Shown one piece after another: positions 27,783 through 36,771 of a stretch of DNA of 64,000 nucleotides. Position numbers and translations under genes: made by a program. Position 1 is the first letter of the stretch. Each line of letters begins with the position of its first letter. This DNA comes from Duganella margarita (GTDB lineage Bacteria > Pseudomonadota > Gammaproteobacteria > Burkholderiales > Burkholderiaceae_D), in NCBI RefSeq assembly GCF_009857535.1, contig NZ_WWCS01000003.1, positions 248,001-312,000 of the forward strand, written 5' to 3'. Below the pieces are notes generated by a model. That model worked only from the letters and a program-made list of their open reading frames with translations. It was not told the DNA's origin and did not search any database.

Positions 27783-30056
27783 TTATTCCTCGCTGGCGCT
27801 GTCGTCCAGATCCTTGTCCACATTGCGGGCCTGGGCCTGATACAGGCGGTAGTACGCGCCTTCGCGCGCCATCAGTTCCTCGTGCGGACCATCTTCCACC
27901 ACCACGCCGCGATCCAGCACCACCAGGCGGTCGGCCTTCTGCAAGGTCGACAGGCGGTGGGCGATGGCGATGGTGGTACGGCCTTGCACCAGGTTGTCCA
28001 GCGCCTTCTGGATTTCTTTTTCGGTTTCCGAGTCGACCGAGGCGGTGGCTTCGTCGAGGATCAGGATCTTCGGATCGATCAGCAGCGCGCGCGCAATCGA
28101 GATGCGCTGACGCTCGCCGCCCGACAGGCCCTGGCCGCGCTCACCGACCATCGAGTCGTAACCCTGCGGCAGGCGCAAAATGAATTCGTGCGCATGGGCG
28201 GCGCGGGCGGCGGAGATGATCTCTTCGCGCGTGGCGCCCGGCTTGCCGTAGGCCAGATTCTCGGCGATGGTGCCGAAGAACAGGAATGGCTCCTGCAGCA
28301 CCAGGCCGATATTGCGGCGATAGTCCGACACCGCAAACGAGCGGATGTCGACGCCGTCGAGCATGATGGCGCCTTCGGCCACGTCGTAGAAGCGGCAAAT
28401 CAGGTTGACCAGCGTCGATTTGCCGGAGCCCGAGTGGCCCACCAGACCAACCATCTGGCCAGCCTTGATATCCAGGTTGATGCCGCGGTTGACTGCGCGG
28501 TTACCGTAGCGGAAGCCGACTTCGCGCAGCGAGATATTGCCTTCCACCTTATCCAGCCTGACCGGGTTGACCGGTTCCGGCACCGACGACACGTGGTCGA
28601 GGATGTCGAAGATACGCTTGGCGGCCGACGCCGATTTCTGCGTCACCGAGACGATGCGGCTCATCGAATCCAGGCGGCCGTAGAAGCGGCTGGCATACGC
28701 CACGAACGACGACAGCACACCCACCGTGATATTGCCCTTGGAGACCTGGTAGATACCGAACACCCAGATCACCAGCAGTCCCAGCTCTGTCAGGAACGAT
28801 ACGGTCGGCGAGAACAGCGACCACACCTTGTTCAACTTGTCGTTGACGGCCAGGTTATGTTTGTTGGCGGTGCGGAAGCGGTTCGCTTCGCGTGCTTCCT
28901 GCGCGAAGGCTTTCACCACGCGGATGCCGGGAATGGTATCGGCCAGCACGTTGGTCACTTCGCCCCATACGCGGTCGATCTTTTCAAAGCCGGTGCGCAG
29001 GCGGTCGCGCACCAGGTGGATCATCCAGGCGATGAACGGCAGCGGCGCCAGCGTGCAGATGGCCAGCCACGGATCGAGGTTGAACAGGATCACGCCGGTC
29101 ATGATGATCATCAGGCAGTCGGACAGGAAGTCCAGCAGGTGCAGCGACAGGAATACGCAGATGCGGTCACTCTCGGAGCCGATGCGCGACATCAAATCGC
29201 CGGTGCGCTTGCCGCTGAAGTATTCCAGCGACAGCTGCAGCAAGTGTTCGTAGGTGGTGGTGCGCAGGTCGGCGCCTATGCGTTCCGAGGCCAGCGCCAG
29301 CACATAGGTTTTGCCCCAGCCGAAAATCCACGCCAGGATCGACGCGCCGACCAGGCCGGACATATACATCACCACCAGCATCGGATCGACCGCCTTGCCG
29401 TTCTGGTACGGGATCAGCACATTGTCCATCAGCGGAATGGTCAGGTAGGGCGGAATCAAATGCGCGCCGGTGGACAGCAGCATGAACGAGAAGCCCAGCG
29501 CCAGTTGCCATTTGTACGGCTTGGCGAAGCGCCACAGGCGGAACAGCGTCCACGTCGACGGCGGCGTGTAGACCACCTTGGTGCAGATCGGGCATTCCTC
29601 CTGCTCCGGCTCCATCGGCGCCTTGCAGCTTGGGCAGACGTTTTTGTCGTCGACGATGACCGGCTCGCCGGAGGCGTGGCTGTCGAGGTGGGCCTCAAAC
29701 TGTTCCACCAGGCGGATCGCCGCCAGGTTCTGGCCCAGCGTGAAGCGCCATGCGGCCAGACGGCCTTGATTATTGACCAACTCCAGATGACCGACGCCGG
29801 CATGGTCGTGGTGTTTCAACACCAGATCCGGCGAAAACGCCCACGATTCCCACCCTGCCGCACCTGGCGCGCGGGCCAGAACGCGCTGTGGCGTTACCAA
29901 CACAACACCCTTGGAAAAACGAAGTTGCTGATCCAAGTCAACCTCCAGGGCACCTGCAACGTTTTCCCCTTGGGAAAGTTGTGCCTGTATCTCGGAACGC
30001 CAGCGTTCAGGTAGTTCGCTCTGGCTGGATACGGTGGAAAGTTGTTCTGTCGTCAT
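27783..30056 (-). CDS. ABC exporter (permease-ATPase fusion) associated with cyanophycin metabolism
   Basis: A 757-residue half-transporter with an unusual front end. Residues about 1-130 form a soluble, PH-like beta-rich domain; a zinc ribbon with two CxxC pairs follows ('CPSCKAPMEPEQEECPIC', about 142-159). Then comes a six-helix exporter domain (about 185-470) and an ATPase domain with Walker A 'GHSGSGKST', signature 'LSGGERQR' and Walker B 'ILILDEATA'. It would act as a homodimer in the inner membrane. It is transcribed divergently from the two cyanophycin synthetase genes and with the DUF1854 gene. The substrate is unknown; intracellular cyanophycin is not known to need an exporter. Confidence 0.88.
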   Translation of the reverse strand: MTTEQLSTVSSQSELPERWRSEIQAQLSQGENVAGALEVDLDQQLRFSKGVVLVTPQRVLARAPGAAGWESWAFSPDLVLKHHDHAGVGHLELVNNQGRLAAWRFTLGQNLAAIRLVEQFEAHLDSHASGEPVIVDDKNVCPSCKAPMEPEQEECPICTKVVYTPPSTWTLFRLWRFAKPYKWQLALGFSFMLLSTGAHLIPPYLTIPLMDNVLIPYQNGKAVDPMLVVMYMSGLVGASILAWIFGWGKTYVLALASERIGADLRTTTYEHLLQLSLEYFSGKRTGDLMSRIGSESDRICVFLSLHLLDFLSDCLMIIMTGVILFNLDPWLAICTLAPLPFIAWMIHLVRDRLRTGFEKIDRVWGEVTNVLADTIPGIRVVKAFAQEAREANRFRTANKHNLAVNDKLNKVWSLFSPTVSFLTELGLLVIWVFGIYQVSKGNITVGVLSSFVAYASRFYGRLDSMSRIVSVTQKSASAAKRIFDILDHVSSVPEPVNPVRLDKVEGNISLREVGFRYGNRAVNRGINLDIKAGQMVGLVGHSGSGKSTLVNLICRFYDVAEGAIMLDGVDIRSFAVSDYRRNIGLVLQEPFLFFGTIAENLAYGKPGATREEIISAARAAHAHEFILRLPQGYDSMVGERGQGLSGGERQRISIARALLIDPKILILDEATASVDSETEKEIQKALDNLVQGRTTIAIAHRLSTLQKADRLVVLDRGVVVEDGPHEELMAREGAYYRLYQAQARNVDKDLDDSASEE

Positions 30057-30110
30057 CGTGTGGCGTACTCCTGAGGGGAAAAGGGCTGTTGTAACGGATT
30101 ATTTACGGTA

Positions 30111-30139
30111 TTCTGTCAGTGATTAAACATTTGACAGAA
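30111..30139. promoter_or_regulatory. Inverted repeat in the divergent cyanophycin promoter region
   Basis: TTCTGTCA (30111-30118) and TGACAGAA (30132-30139) are perfect inverted 8-mers around a 13-base AT-rich spacer, midway between the divergent ABC and synthetase genes. It is a good candidate operator controlling both directions. The regulator is unknown. Confidence 0.5.
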
Positions 30140-30166
30140 AACAATAAAATCAGATGGTTGCGGCGG

Positions 30167-30180
30167 CGTCAAACTTGACG
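30167..30180. promoter_or_regulatory. Second palindrome in the divergent cyanophycin region
   Basis: CGTCAA-AC-TTGACG is a perfect palindrome with a 2-base centre, 28 bp from the larger inverted repeat and close to the synthetase side. It shares the TGAC core with the first site, so one regulator may bind both. Confidence 0.45.
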
Positions 30181-30273
30181 GCAAGTATACCGCACAGCAG
30201 CATGGCAAGGGTACAGGGTTTACAATACGGCGCGGGCTGGCTCAGCCGATAACAAAGTTATAAGAATCAATAC

Positions 30274-32448
30274 ATGACTAAGAAGAAAGACATTGAAGTT
30301 CAGCGCGTAACCTATTTGCGCGGACCCAACATCTGGACCTATCGCCCGGTCATCGAGGCGTGGCTGGACATTGGCGAGTTGGAGAACTTCCCCTCGAATT
30401 TGTTGCCCGGTTTGTATGAGCGCCTGACGGCGATCCTGCCGGGCCTGATCGTCCACCGCTGCGGCGTGGGCGAGCACGGCGGCTTCCTCGAGCGCCTGCG
30501 CGACGGCACCTATGCCGGCCACATCCTGGAACACGTGGTGCTGGAACTGCAAAACCTGGCCGGCATGAAAACCGGCTTCGGCAAGACCCGCGAAATCGGC
30601 GAGAACACCGGCCTGTATAAAATGGCCTTCCGCACCCGCCAGGAAGAAGTCGGCCGCGCCGCGCTGGCCGCCGGCCGCGACCTGCTGATGGCGATGATCG
30701 AAGACCGTCCGTACGACCTGGCCGCCACCGTGGCGCAGCTGACCGATTTGGTCGAGAGCCTGTGCCTGGGGCCGAGCACCGGCAACATCGTCGACGCCGC
30801 CGGCGTGCGCAAGATTCCCTTCATTCGTCTGACCGACGGCAACCTGGTGCAGCTGGGCCATGGCGCCGCGCAGCGCCGCATCTGGACCGCGGAAACCGAG
30901 CAGACCTCGGCCATCGCCGAAGGCATCGCCAGCGACAAGGACCTGACCAAGACGCTGGTGTCCTCGTGCGGCGTGCCGGTGCCGGAAGGGCAGCTGGTCA
31001 AGAGCGCCGAGGAAGCCTGGGAAGCCGCGCAGGACATCGGCCTGCCGGTGGTCCTGAAGCCGTATGACGGCAACCATGGCCGCGGCGTGTCGCTCAACCT
31101 GAGTACCGAAGCCGACGTCGCCGCCGCCTATGCGCTGGCGGCCGAGGAAGGCGACAGCAGCAGCGTGATCGTCGAGCGCTTCATCGTCGGCGACGAACAT
31201 CGCCTGCTGGTGGTGGGCAAGCGCATGGTTGCTGCCGCCGCCGGCGAATCGCTGTGGGTCACCGGCGACGGCAAGGCCAGCGTGCTGCAACTGTGCGACA
31301 CCCAGATCAACACCGATCCGCGTCGTGGTGATACCGAAGAATTCCCACTGGGCCTGGTCAAGCCGCATCAATCCGGCGAGATCGTGCTAGAGCTGAAACG
31401 CCAGGGCATGACGCACGACTCGGTGCCGGCCGAAGGCCAGAAGGTGCTGATCCAGCCGAACGGCAATGTCGCCATCGACGTCACCGACAAGGTGCATCCG
31501 CAAGTGGCGGCCATGGCCACGCTGGCGGCGCGCATCGTTGGCCTGGACATCGCCGGCATCGACCTGGTGACCTCGGACATCAGCCGTCCGCTGGAGGAAA
31601 CCGGCGGCGCCATCATCGAAGTCAACGCCAGCCCTGGCTTGCTGGCGCACCTGAAGCCGGCCGAAGGCGAACCGCGCAACGTCGGCGAGGCGATTGTCGA
31701 TCACCTGTTTGGCGAGGCCACCGGCCGCATGCCGATCGTCGGCATCACCGGCAAGCATGGCACCACCATGACCGCGCGCCTGGTTGCGTGGCTGCTGCAA
31801 ATCAGCGGCAAGAAAACCGGCCTGACCTGCGCTGACGGCTTGTTCGTCAACGGCCGCCTGCTGCCGCGCGATGGCTTCAGCGACTGGGAGACCGGCGAGC
31901 GCCTGCTGTTGAATAAAAACGTCGAAGCCGGTGTGTTTGAAAACAGCGCGCGCATGATCCTGTCGGAAGGTCTGGCCTACGACAAATGCGCGGTGGGTGT
32001 GGTGACCGATGTCAGCGACTTCGCCGACCTGAACGACTTCCACATCGACAGCGAGAACAAACTGTATAACGTGCTGCGCACCCAGGTGGACGTGGTGCTG
32101 CCGGACGGCGTGGCGGTGCTGAACGCCGCCGATCCGCAAGTGGTGGAGATGGCCGACTTGTGCGACGGCGAAGTGATTTTCTACGGCGTCGACGAGCACC
32201 TGCCCGCCATCGCCGCGCACCGCCAGGATAACCAGCGCGTGGTGTTCGAGCGCAAGGACGGTGTGAATAACAGTATCGTCATGGCGATCGGCCACGAAGA
32301 AGTGGGCAGCCTGCCGCTGTCGCCGCTGGTGCCGCCGGAAGCCGTGCTGGCCGCGATTGCCGCCGGCTGGGCGCTGGGCCTGACGCCCGACCTGATCGGC
32401 GCCGGCCTGCGCACCTGGGAAGCGTCGCCGAAACGCGGTCACCACTGA
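30274..32448 (+). CDS. Cyanophycin synthetase paralogue (CphA'/CphA2-like) lacking the second active site
   Basis: A 724-residue relative of cyanophycin synthetase. It keeps the N-terminal domain ('YLRGPNIWTYRPVIEAWLD') and the ATP-grasp domain ('VVLKPYDGNHGRGV', 'GDEHRLLVVGKRMVAA', 'IIEVNASPGLLAHL'), which in CphA adds Asp to the chain. The Mur-ligase-like half is damaged: where CphA has GTNGKTTT, this reads GKHGTTMT (493-500), so the P-loop lysine is Thr497, and the C-terminal Mur domain is missing. Cyanobacterial CphA2 shows the same kind of loss and joins beta-Asp-Arg dipeptides. The canonical CphA gene follows 27 bp downstream. A dipeptide-repolymerising role is inferred. Confidence 0.88.
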   Translation: MTKKKDIEVQRVTYLRGPNIWTYRPVIEAWLDIGELENFPSNLLPGLYERLTAILPGLIVHRCGVGEHGGFLERLRDGTYAGHILEHVVLELQNLAGMKTGFGKTREIGENTGLYKMAFRTRQEEVGRAALAAGRDLLMAMIEDRPYDLAATVAQLTDLVESLCLGPSTGNIVDAAGVRKIPFIRLTDGNLVQLGHGAAQRRIWTAETEQTSAIAEGIASDKDLTKTLVSSCGVPVPEGQLVKSAEEAWEAAQDIGLPVVLKPYDGNHGRGVSLNLSTEADVAAAYALAAEEGDSSSVIVERFIVGDEHRLLVVGKRMVAAAAGESLWVTGDGKASVLQLCDTQINTDPRRGDTEEFPLGLVKPHQSGEIVLELKRQGMTHDSVPAEGQKVLIQPNGNVAIDVTDKVHPQVAAMATLAARIVGLDIAGIDLVTSDISRPLEETGGAIIEVNASPGLLAHLKPAEGEPRNVGEAIVDHLFGEATGRMPIVGITGKHGTTMTARLVAWLLQISGKKTGLTCADGLFVNGRLLPRDGFSDWETGERLLLNKNVEAGVFENSARMILSEGLAYDKCAVGVVTDVSDFADLNDFHIDSENKLYNVLRTQVDVVLPDGVAVLNAADPQVVEMADLCDGEVIFYGVDEHLPAIAAHRQDNQRVVFERKDGVNNSIVMAIGHEEVGSLPLSPLVPPEAVLAAIAAGWALGLTPDLIGAGLRTWEASPKRGHH

Positions 32449-32475
32449 TACATCATTGAGAGAATAAAAAAGAGC

Positions 32476-35046
32476 ATGGAAGTCATACGCACCCGCGCCC
32501 TTCGCGGCCCGAATCTTTGGAGCCACCACACTGCGGTGGAAGTCATCATCTCGTGCCCGCCGGAAGAGCAATCGATTGCGACGCTGCCGAACTTCGTGCA
32601 GCGCCTGCACGCGCGCTTCCCGGCCGTCGGCGCACTGCAACCGACCGGCACCTCGGACGCCGTCTCGCTGGCGCGCGTGCTGGAAGTGGCGGCACTGAGC
32701 CTGCAGGCGCAAGCCGGCTGCCCGGTCACCTTCAGCCGCACCCACGCCACGCTGGATAAAGGCATCTACCAGACAGTGGTGGAATATACCGAGGAAGCCG
32801 TCGGCCGCCGCGCCGTGGAAATGGCGGAAGCGCTGATCAACTCCGTGCTGGCCGATACCGCCTTCGACCTGGAAGCCGCGCTGACCGAACTGCGCGACCT
32901 GGATGAAGACGTGCGCCTGGGTCCAAGCACCGGCGCCATCGTCAACGCCGCCGTGGCGCGCGACATTCCTTTCCGCCGCCTGACCGAAGGCTCGATGGTG
33001 ATGTTTGGCTGGGGCTCGAAACAGCGCCGCATCCAGGCTGCCGAAATGGATACCACCGGCGCCATCGGCGAGACCATCGCGCAGGACAAGGAACTGACCA
33101 AGAAGCTGCTGCATGCGGCCGGCGTGCCGGTGCCGATCGGCCGCTCGGTGGAAGATGAAGACGACGCCTGGAAGGCGGCGCAGGAAATTGGCCTGCCGGT
33201 AGTGGTCAAGCCCAAGGACGGCAACCAGGGCAAGGGCGTCACGGTCAATATCATGACCCAGGATCACCTGAAGCTGGCCTTCCGCGCCGCCAGGGAGTTC
33301 CGCGACGACGTGATGGTCGAACGCTACCTGCCGGGCCACGATTACCGCCTGCTCGTCATCGGCAACAAGCTGATTGCGGCCGCGCGCCGCGATCCGCCGC
33401 TGGTGATCGGCGACGGCACGCACACCGTGCGTCAGCTGGTCGACATCGTCAACGCCGATCCGCGTCGCGGCTCGGGCCATTCGACTTCGCTGACCAAGAT
33501 CCGCTTCGACGACATCGCCATGGCGCGCCTGGCGCTGCAGGATCTGAACGCGGACTCGGTACCGGCCAAGGGCCAGCGCGTCATCCTGCGCAACAACGCC
33601 AACCTGTCGACCGGCGGCACCGCCACCGACGTCACCGACGACGTGCATCCGGAAGTGGCGGCGCGCGCGGTGGAAGCGGCGCAAATGATCGGCCTCGATC
33701 TGTGCGGCGTGGACGTGGTGTGCGACAACGTGCTGGAACCGATTGAGAATCAACGCGGCGGCGTGGTGGAAGTCAACGCCGCACCGGGCCTGCGCATGCA
33801 CATCGCGCCATCGTTCGGCAAAGGCCGCGCGGTGGGCGAGGCCATCGTCAACACCATGTTTGCGCCGGGAGAAGATGGCCGCATTCCGGTGGTGGCGGTG
33901 ACCGGCACCAACGGCAAGACCACCACCGTGCGCCTGATCGCGCACCTGCTGACCGCCAGCGGTTTGCGCACCGGCATGACCAATACCGACGGCGTCTACA
34001 TCGAAGGGCGCCAGACTGATAGCGGCGATTGCAGCGGCCCGCGCAGCGCACGCAATGTGCTGCTGCATCCGGACGTCGACGCAGCGGTGTTTGAAACCGC
34101 GCGTGGCGGCATCCTGCGCGAAGGCCTGGCCTTCGACCGCTGCCAGGTGGCGGTGGTGACCAACATCGGCATGGGCGACCACCTCGGTTTGAACTACATC
34201 ACCACCGTGGAAGACCTGGCGGTGCTGAAGCGCGTGATCGTGCAGAACGTCTCGGCCAGCGGCTTCGCGGTGCTGAACGCGGTCGACCCTATCGTCGCCG
34301 GCATGGCGCTGAACTGCCGCGGCAAAGTGATCTTCTTCGGCGCGGACCGTTCGCATCCGGTGATCGCCACGCATCTGGCGCAAGGCAGCCGCACCGTGTA
34401 CGTGGAAGACGGTCATCTGGTGGCGGCGGAAGGCCGTGAGCAGAACCGCATTCCACTGTCGGCCGTGCCGATCACCCGCAACGGCGCAATCGGCTTCCAG
34501 GTGGAGAACGTGATGGCGTCGGTGGCGGCAGCGTGGGGCGTGGGCATCAGCTGGGACGCGATCCGTCTTGGCCTGAAAACCTTCGCCAACGATTCCGACA
34601 ATGCGCCGGGCCGCTTCAACGTGTTCGATTACAAGGGCGCGACGCTGATCGCCGACTACGGCCACAATCCGGACGCCATCCTGGCGCTGGTGAAGGCGGT
34701 GGAGACCATGCCGGCCAAGCGCCGCGTGGTGGTGATCTCGGGCGCCGGCGACCGCCGCGACCAGGACATCACGCAGCAGACCGAAATCCTCGGCCGCGCG
34801 TTCGACGACGTGCTGCTGTACGAAGACGCCTGCCAGCGTGGCCGCGTGGACGGTGAAGTGGTGGCGCTGCTGCGTTCCGGCCTGGTCGGCGCGCCGCGCA
34901 CCTCGCACATCGAGGAAATCTACGGCGAGTTCAAAGCCATCGACACCGCGCTGGCGCGTTTGCAGGACGGCGATTTGTGCCTGATCCTGATCGACCAGGT
35001 GGAAGACGCGCTAGCCCACATCGCCAAGCGCATCAAGGAAGTCTGA
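32476..35046 (+). CDS. cphA: Cyanophycin synthetase
   Basis: This enzyme makes the storage polymer cyanophycin (poly-Asp with Arg side chains) from Asp, Arg and ATP. The 856-residue product is close to the usual length of about 870. It has the N-terminal domain ('LRGPNLWSHHTAVEV'), the ATP-grasp domain ('VVVKPKDGNQGKGV', 'GHDYRLLVIGNKLIAA'), and a complete Mur-ligase-like half with the intact P-loop GTNGKTTT (477-484) and 'DYGHNPDAI' near the C-terminus. It forms an operon with the degenerate paralogue and ends at a strong terminator. No cyanophycinase gene is in the window. Confidence 0.96.
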   Translation: MEVIRTRALRGPNLWSHHTAVEVIISCPPEEQSIATLPNFVQRLHARFPAVGALQPTGTSDAVSLARVLEVAALSLQAQAGCPVTFSRTHATLDKGIYQTVVEYTEEAVGRRAVEMAEALINSVLADTAFDLEAALTELRDLDEDVRLGPSTGAIVNAAVARDIPFRRLTEGSMVMFGWGSKQRRIQAAEMDTTGAIGETIAQDKELTKKLLHAAGVPVPIGRSVEDEDDAWKAAQEIGLPVVVKPKDGNQGKGVTVNIMTQDHLKLAFRAAREFRDDVMVERYLPGHDYRLLVIGNKLIAAARRDPPLVIGDGTHTVRQLVDIVNADPRRGSGHSTSLTKIRFDDIAMARLALQDLNADSVPAKGQRVILRNNANLSTGGTATDVTDDVHPEVAARAVEAAQMIGLDLCGVDVVCDNVLEPIENQRGGVVEVNAAPGLRMHIAPSFGKGRAVGEAIVNTMFAPGEDGRIPVVAVTGTNGKTTTVRLIAHLLTASGLRTGMTNTDGVYIEGRQTDSGDCSGPRSARNVLLHPDVDAAVFETARGGILREGLAFDRCQVAVVTNIGMGDHLGLNYITTVEDLAVLKRVIVQNVSASGFAVLNAVDPIVAGMALNCRGKVIFFGADRSHPVIATHLAQGSRTVYVEDGHLVAAEGREQNRIPLSAVPITRNGAIGFQVENVMASVAAAWGVGISWDAIRLGLKTFANDSDNAPGRFNVFDYKGATLIADYGHNPDAILALVKAVETMPAKRRVVVISGAGDRRDQDITQQTEILGRAFDDVLLYEDACQRGRVDGEVVALLRSGLVGAPRTSHIEEIYGEFKAIDTALARLQDGDLCLILIDQVEDALAHIAKRIKEV

Positions 35047-35065
35047 GATTTCCAGCTCCGCAAAG

Positions 35066-35089
35066 ACCGGCCTGAGGGCCGGTTTTTTT
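35066..35089 (+). terminator. Terminator of the cyanophycin synthetase operon
   Basis: Stem ACCGGCC/GGCCGGT with a TGAG loop and seven T, 19 bases after the cphA stop. Confidence 0.92.
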
Positions 35090-35181
35090 ATTGGGCGTGA
35101 CATTTCGTGAGATTGCAATCGGGCGCGGCGTTTGTTTTACGGATGAGATAATGTCAATTCGGCAACTTATTATCTTTGGGT

Positions 35182-36768
35182 ATGCAAATCACAGCAATGC
35201 TGGAACAGTTGCGCGTATCGCTCGCTGACTTTTCCAGCGCCACCCGCTTGTACGAACTGACCTTGGACGACGCTGACAGCGGCGACCTGGGTGCTGGCGG
35301 TTTGCTGGTCGAAGCCTTCGTCGCTGACGACAGCGTGCAGGGCGTGGGCCCGCGCGACGTCATCGTGTTGTCCACCAAGGCGTCGGTCGAACTGGCGGCT
35401 TTACTCGGTAAACCGGCGGCGCTGGCTGTCAGCCTGGCTGACGGCACGCGCACGCAGTTCCATGGTGACATCACACAATACAACGGCCAGGGCGAGGGCG
35501 GCGTAACGCCGACGCCGGGCGGTGGCGGCAGCGCCAACGACACGGCCTCGCGCTTCCAGCCAGCAGCCGACCACGCGGTCTCGGCGCAAGGCAACGTTGC
35601 CGGCGGCAACAGCCCGCTGTGGCACGGCGCCTCCAGTGACAGCGCCGGCCACCGCAACGCCGCCGCCAAGTGGGGCGTGCGCAGCAAGGAATTTGGCGGC
35701 AGCGGCTACAACCAACTGCTGTTCGACGACACAGACGCGCAAGGCCGCGTGCAGTTGCGCTCCACCCACGCAGCCAGCGAACTGAGCCTTGGCCACCTGA
35801 TCCACAGCGCCGACAACTACCGCGGCAGCCTGCGCGGGCAGGGCGCCGAACTGCGCACCGACGCCTACGGCGCAGTGCGCGGCGCCGCAGGTCTGCTGAT
35901 CACCAGCTACAAACTGAACCACAGCGCCATGGCGCGCGACCCGGTCGGCGACAACGCGGCCGGTATCGCACTGCTCAAGCAGGCCGTCAAGCTGGCCGAA
36001 ACGTTTAACGACGCGGCCAAAACGCATGAGACGGTAGCGCTGGCCGGCCACCTTGGCGCAGCAAAGGCCAACGCCAGCGTGCTGGACGACAAGGCCCCGC
36101 CGTTGCAGGCCATGCTGACGGCGGTCTCCGGCATGGTCGGCAACGGCAGCCTGGACGCCGCGCGGGCCGACGCCGGCGAAAAGAAAACCGAGCCAGACGA
36201 CAAGCAAGTGCCGCACGTCAGCTCACCGATCATCGCCGTCAGCGGCAAGAGCGGCATTGGCGTCACCGCCGGCGCAGCGATGCAGCTGGCCAACGGCGAG
36301 ACCATCTCGCTGATGAGCGGGCAGGACAGCCAGTTCATCACCGGCGGCCAACTGCGCGCGCATAGCGGCCAGGCCATTGGCGTGCTGGGCGGCGCCGTGA
36401 AGCCAGGCGAGGGCGGCTTGGGCATGCAGCTGATCGCCGCCAAAGACGCCATCGACATCCAGTCGCAGGCCGACGAATTGAAGGTGCAGGCGCGCGACGA
36501 CATCAACATCGTCAGCGCGAATGCCGAGGTGGACTGGGCCGCCGCCAAGCGCATCAGCCTGTCCACGGCGGGCGGGGCGAATATCACGATTGAGGGCGGG
36601 AATATTACGGTGCAGTGCCCCGGTAAGCTGACGATCCATGCGGGCAAGAAAACCTTTACTGCGCCAACGCAGATGGCTTATGCCATGCCAGCAATCCCAC
36701 ACAGCATTTGTGTTGAATGTTTGAAGAAATCGCTGGCCGCCGCGCCGGCATTTACCTCGGTGGAGTAA
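35182..36768 (+). CDS. Type VI secretion VgrG-like protein with large internal deletion
   Basis: VgrG trimers tip the type VI secretion spike and carry effectors. This 528-residue product has the first part of a VgrG ('ATRLYELTL', 'LLVEAFVADDSVQGVGPRDV', up to 'FHGDITQ', about residue 98). It then passes through a Gly/Pro linker (about 99-150) straight into the C-terminal part ('GVRSKEFGGSGYNQLLFDD', 'GQGAELRTDAYGAVRGAAGL') and the DUF2345 region with beta-helix repeats ('GGANITIEGGNITVQCPGKL'). The gp27-like body and OB fold, some 300-400 residues in normal VgrG, are missing, yet the frame is open throughout. It heads an effector module. ATG at 35182 is used; a TTG lies two codons upstream. 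Confidence 0.82.
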   Translation: MQITAMLEQLRVSLADFSSATRLYELTLDDADSGDLGAGGLLVEAFVADDSVQGVGPRDVIVLSTKASVELAALLGKPAALAVSLADGTRTQFHGDITQYNGQGEGGVTPTPGGGGSANDTASRFQPAADHAVSAQGNVAGGNSPLWHGASSDSAGHRNAAAKWGVRSKEFGGSGYNQLLFDDTDAQGRVQLRSTHAASELSLGHLIHSADNYRGSLRGQGAELRTDAYGAVRGAAGLLITSYKLNHSAMARDPVGDNAAGIALLKQAVKLAETFNDAAKTHETVALAGHLGAAKANASVLDDKAPPLQAMLTAVSGMVGNGSLDAARADAGEKKTEPDDKQVPHVSSPIIAVSGKSGIGVTAGAAMQLANGETISLMSGQDSQFITGGQLRAHSGQAIGVLGGAVKPGEGGLGMQLIAAKDAIDIQSQADELKVQARDDINIVSANAEVDWAAAKRISLSTAGGANITIEGGNITVQCPGKLTIHAGKKTFTAPTQMAYAMPAIPHSICVECLKKSLAAAPAFTSVE

Positions 36769-36771
36769 TTG

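Noticed and set aside
27291..30014. Long plus-strand frame opposite the ABC exporter
   Set aside because: Composition is His/Arg/Val-rich and domain-free; the minus strand holds complete ABC transporter motifs.
27783..30056. Calling the ABC exporter a drug or lipid-A exporter
   Set aside because: The exporter core is generic, and the N-terminal domain, zinc ribbon and the DUF1854/cphA neighbours do not fit MsbA-type transporters.
31387..34908. Long minus-strand frame opposite both cyanophycin synthetases
   Set aside because: Antisense shadow; it crosses two real genes and the gap between them with no recognisable domain.
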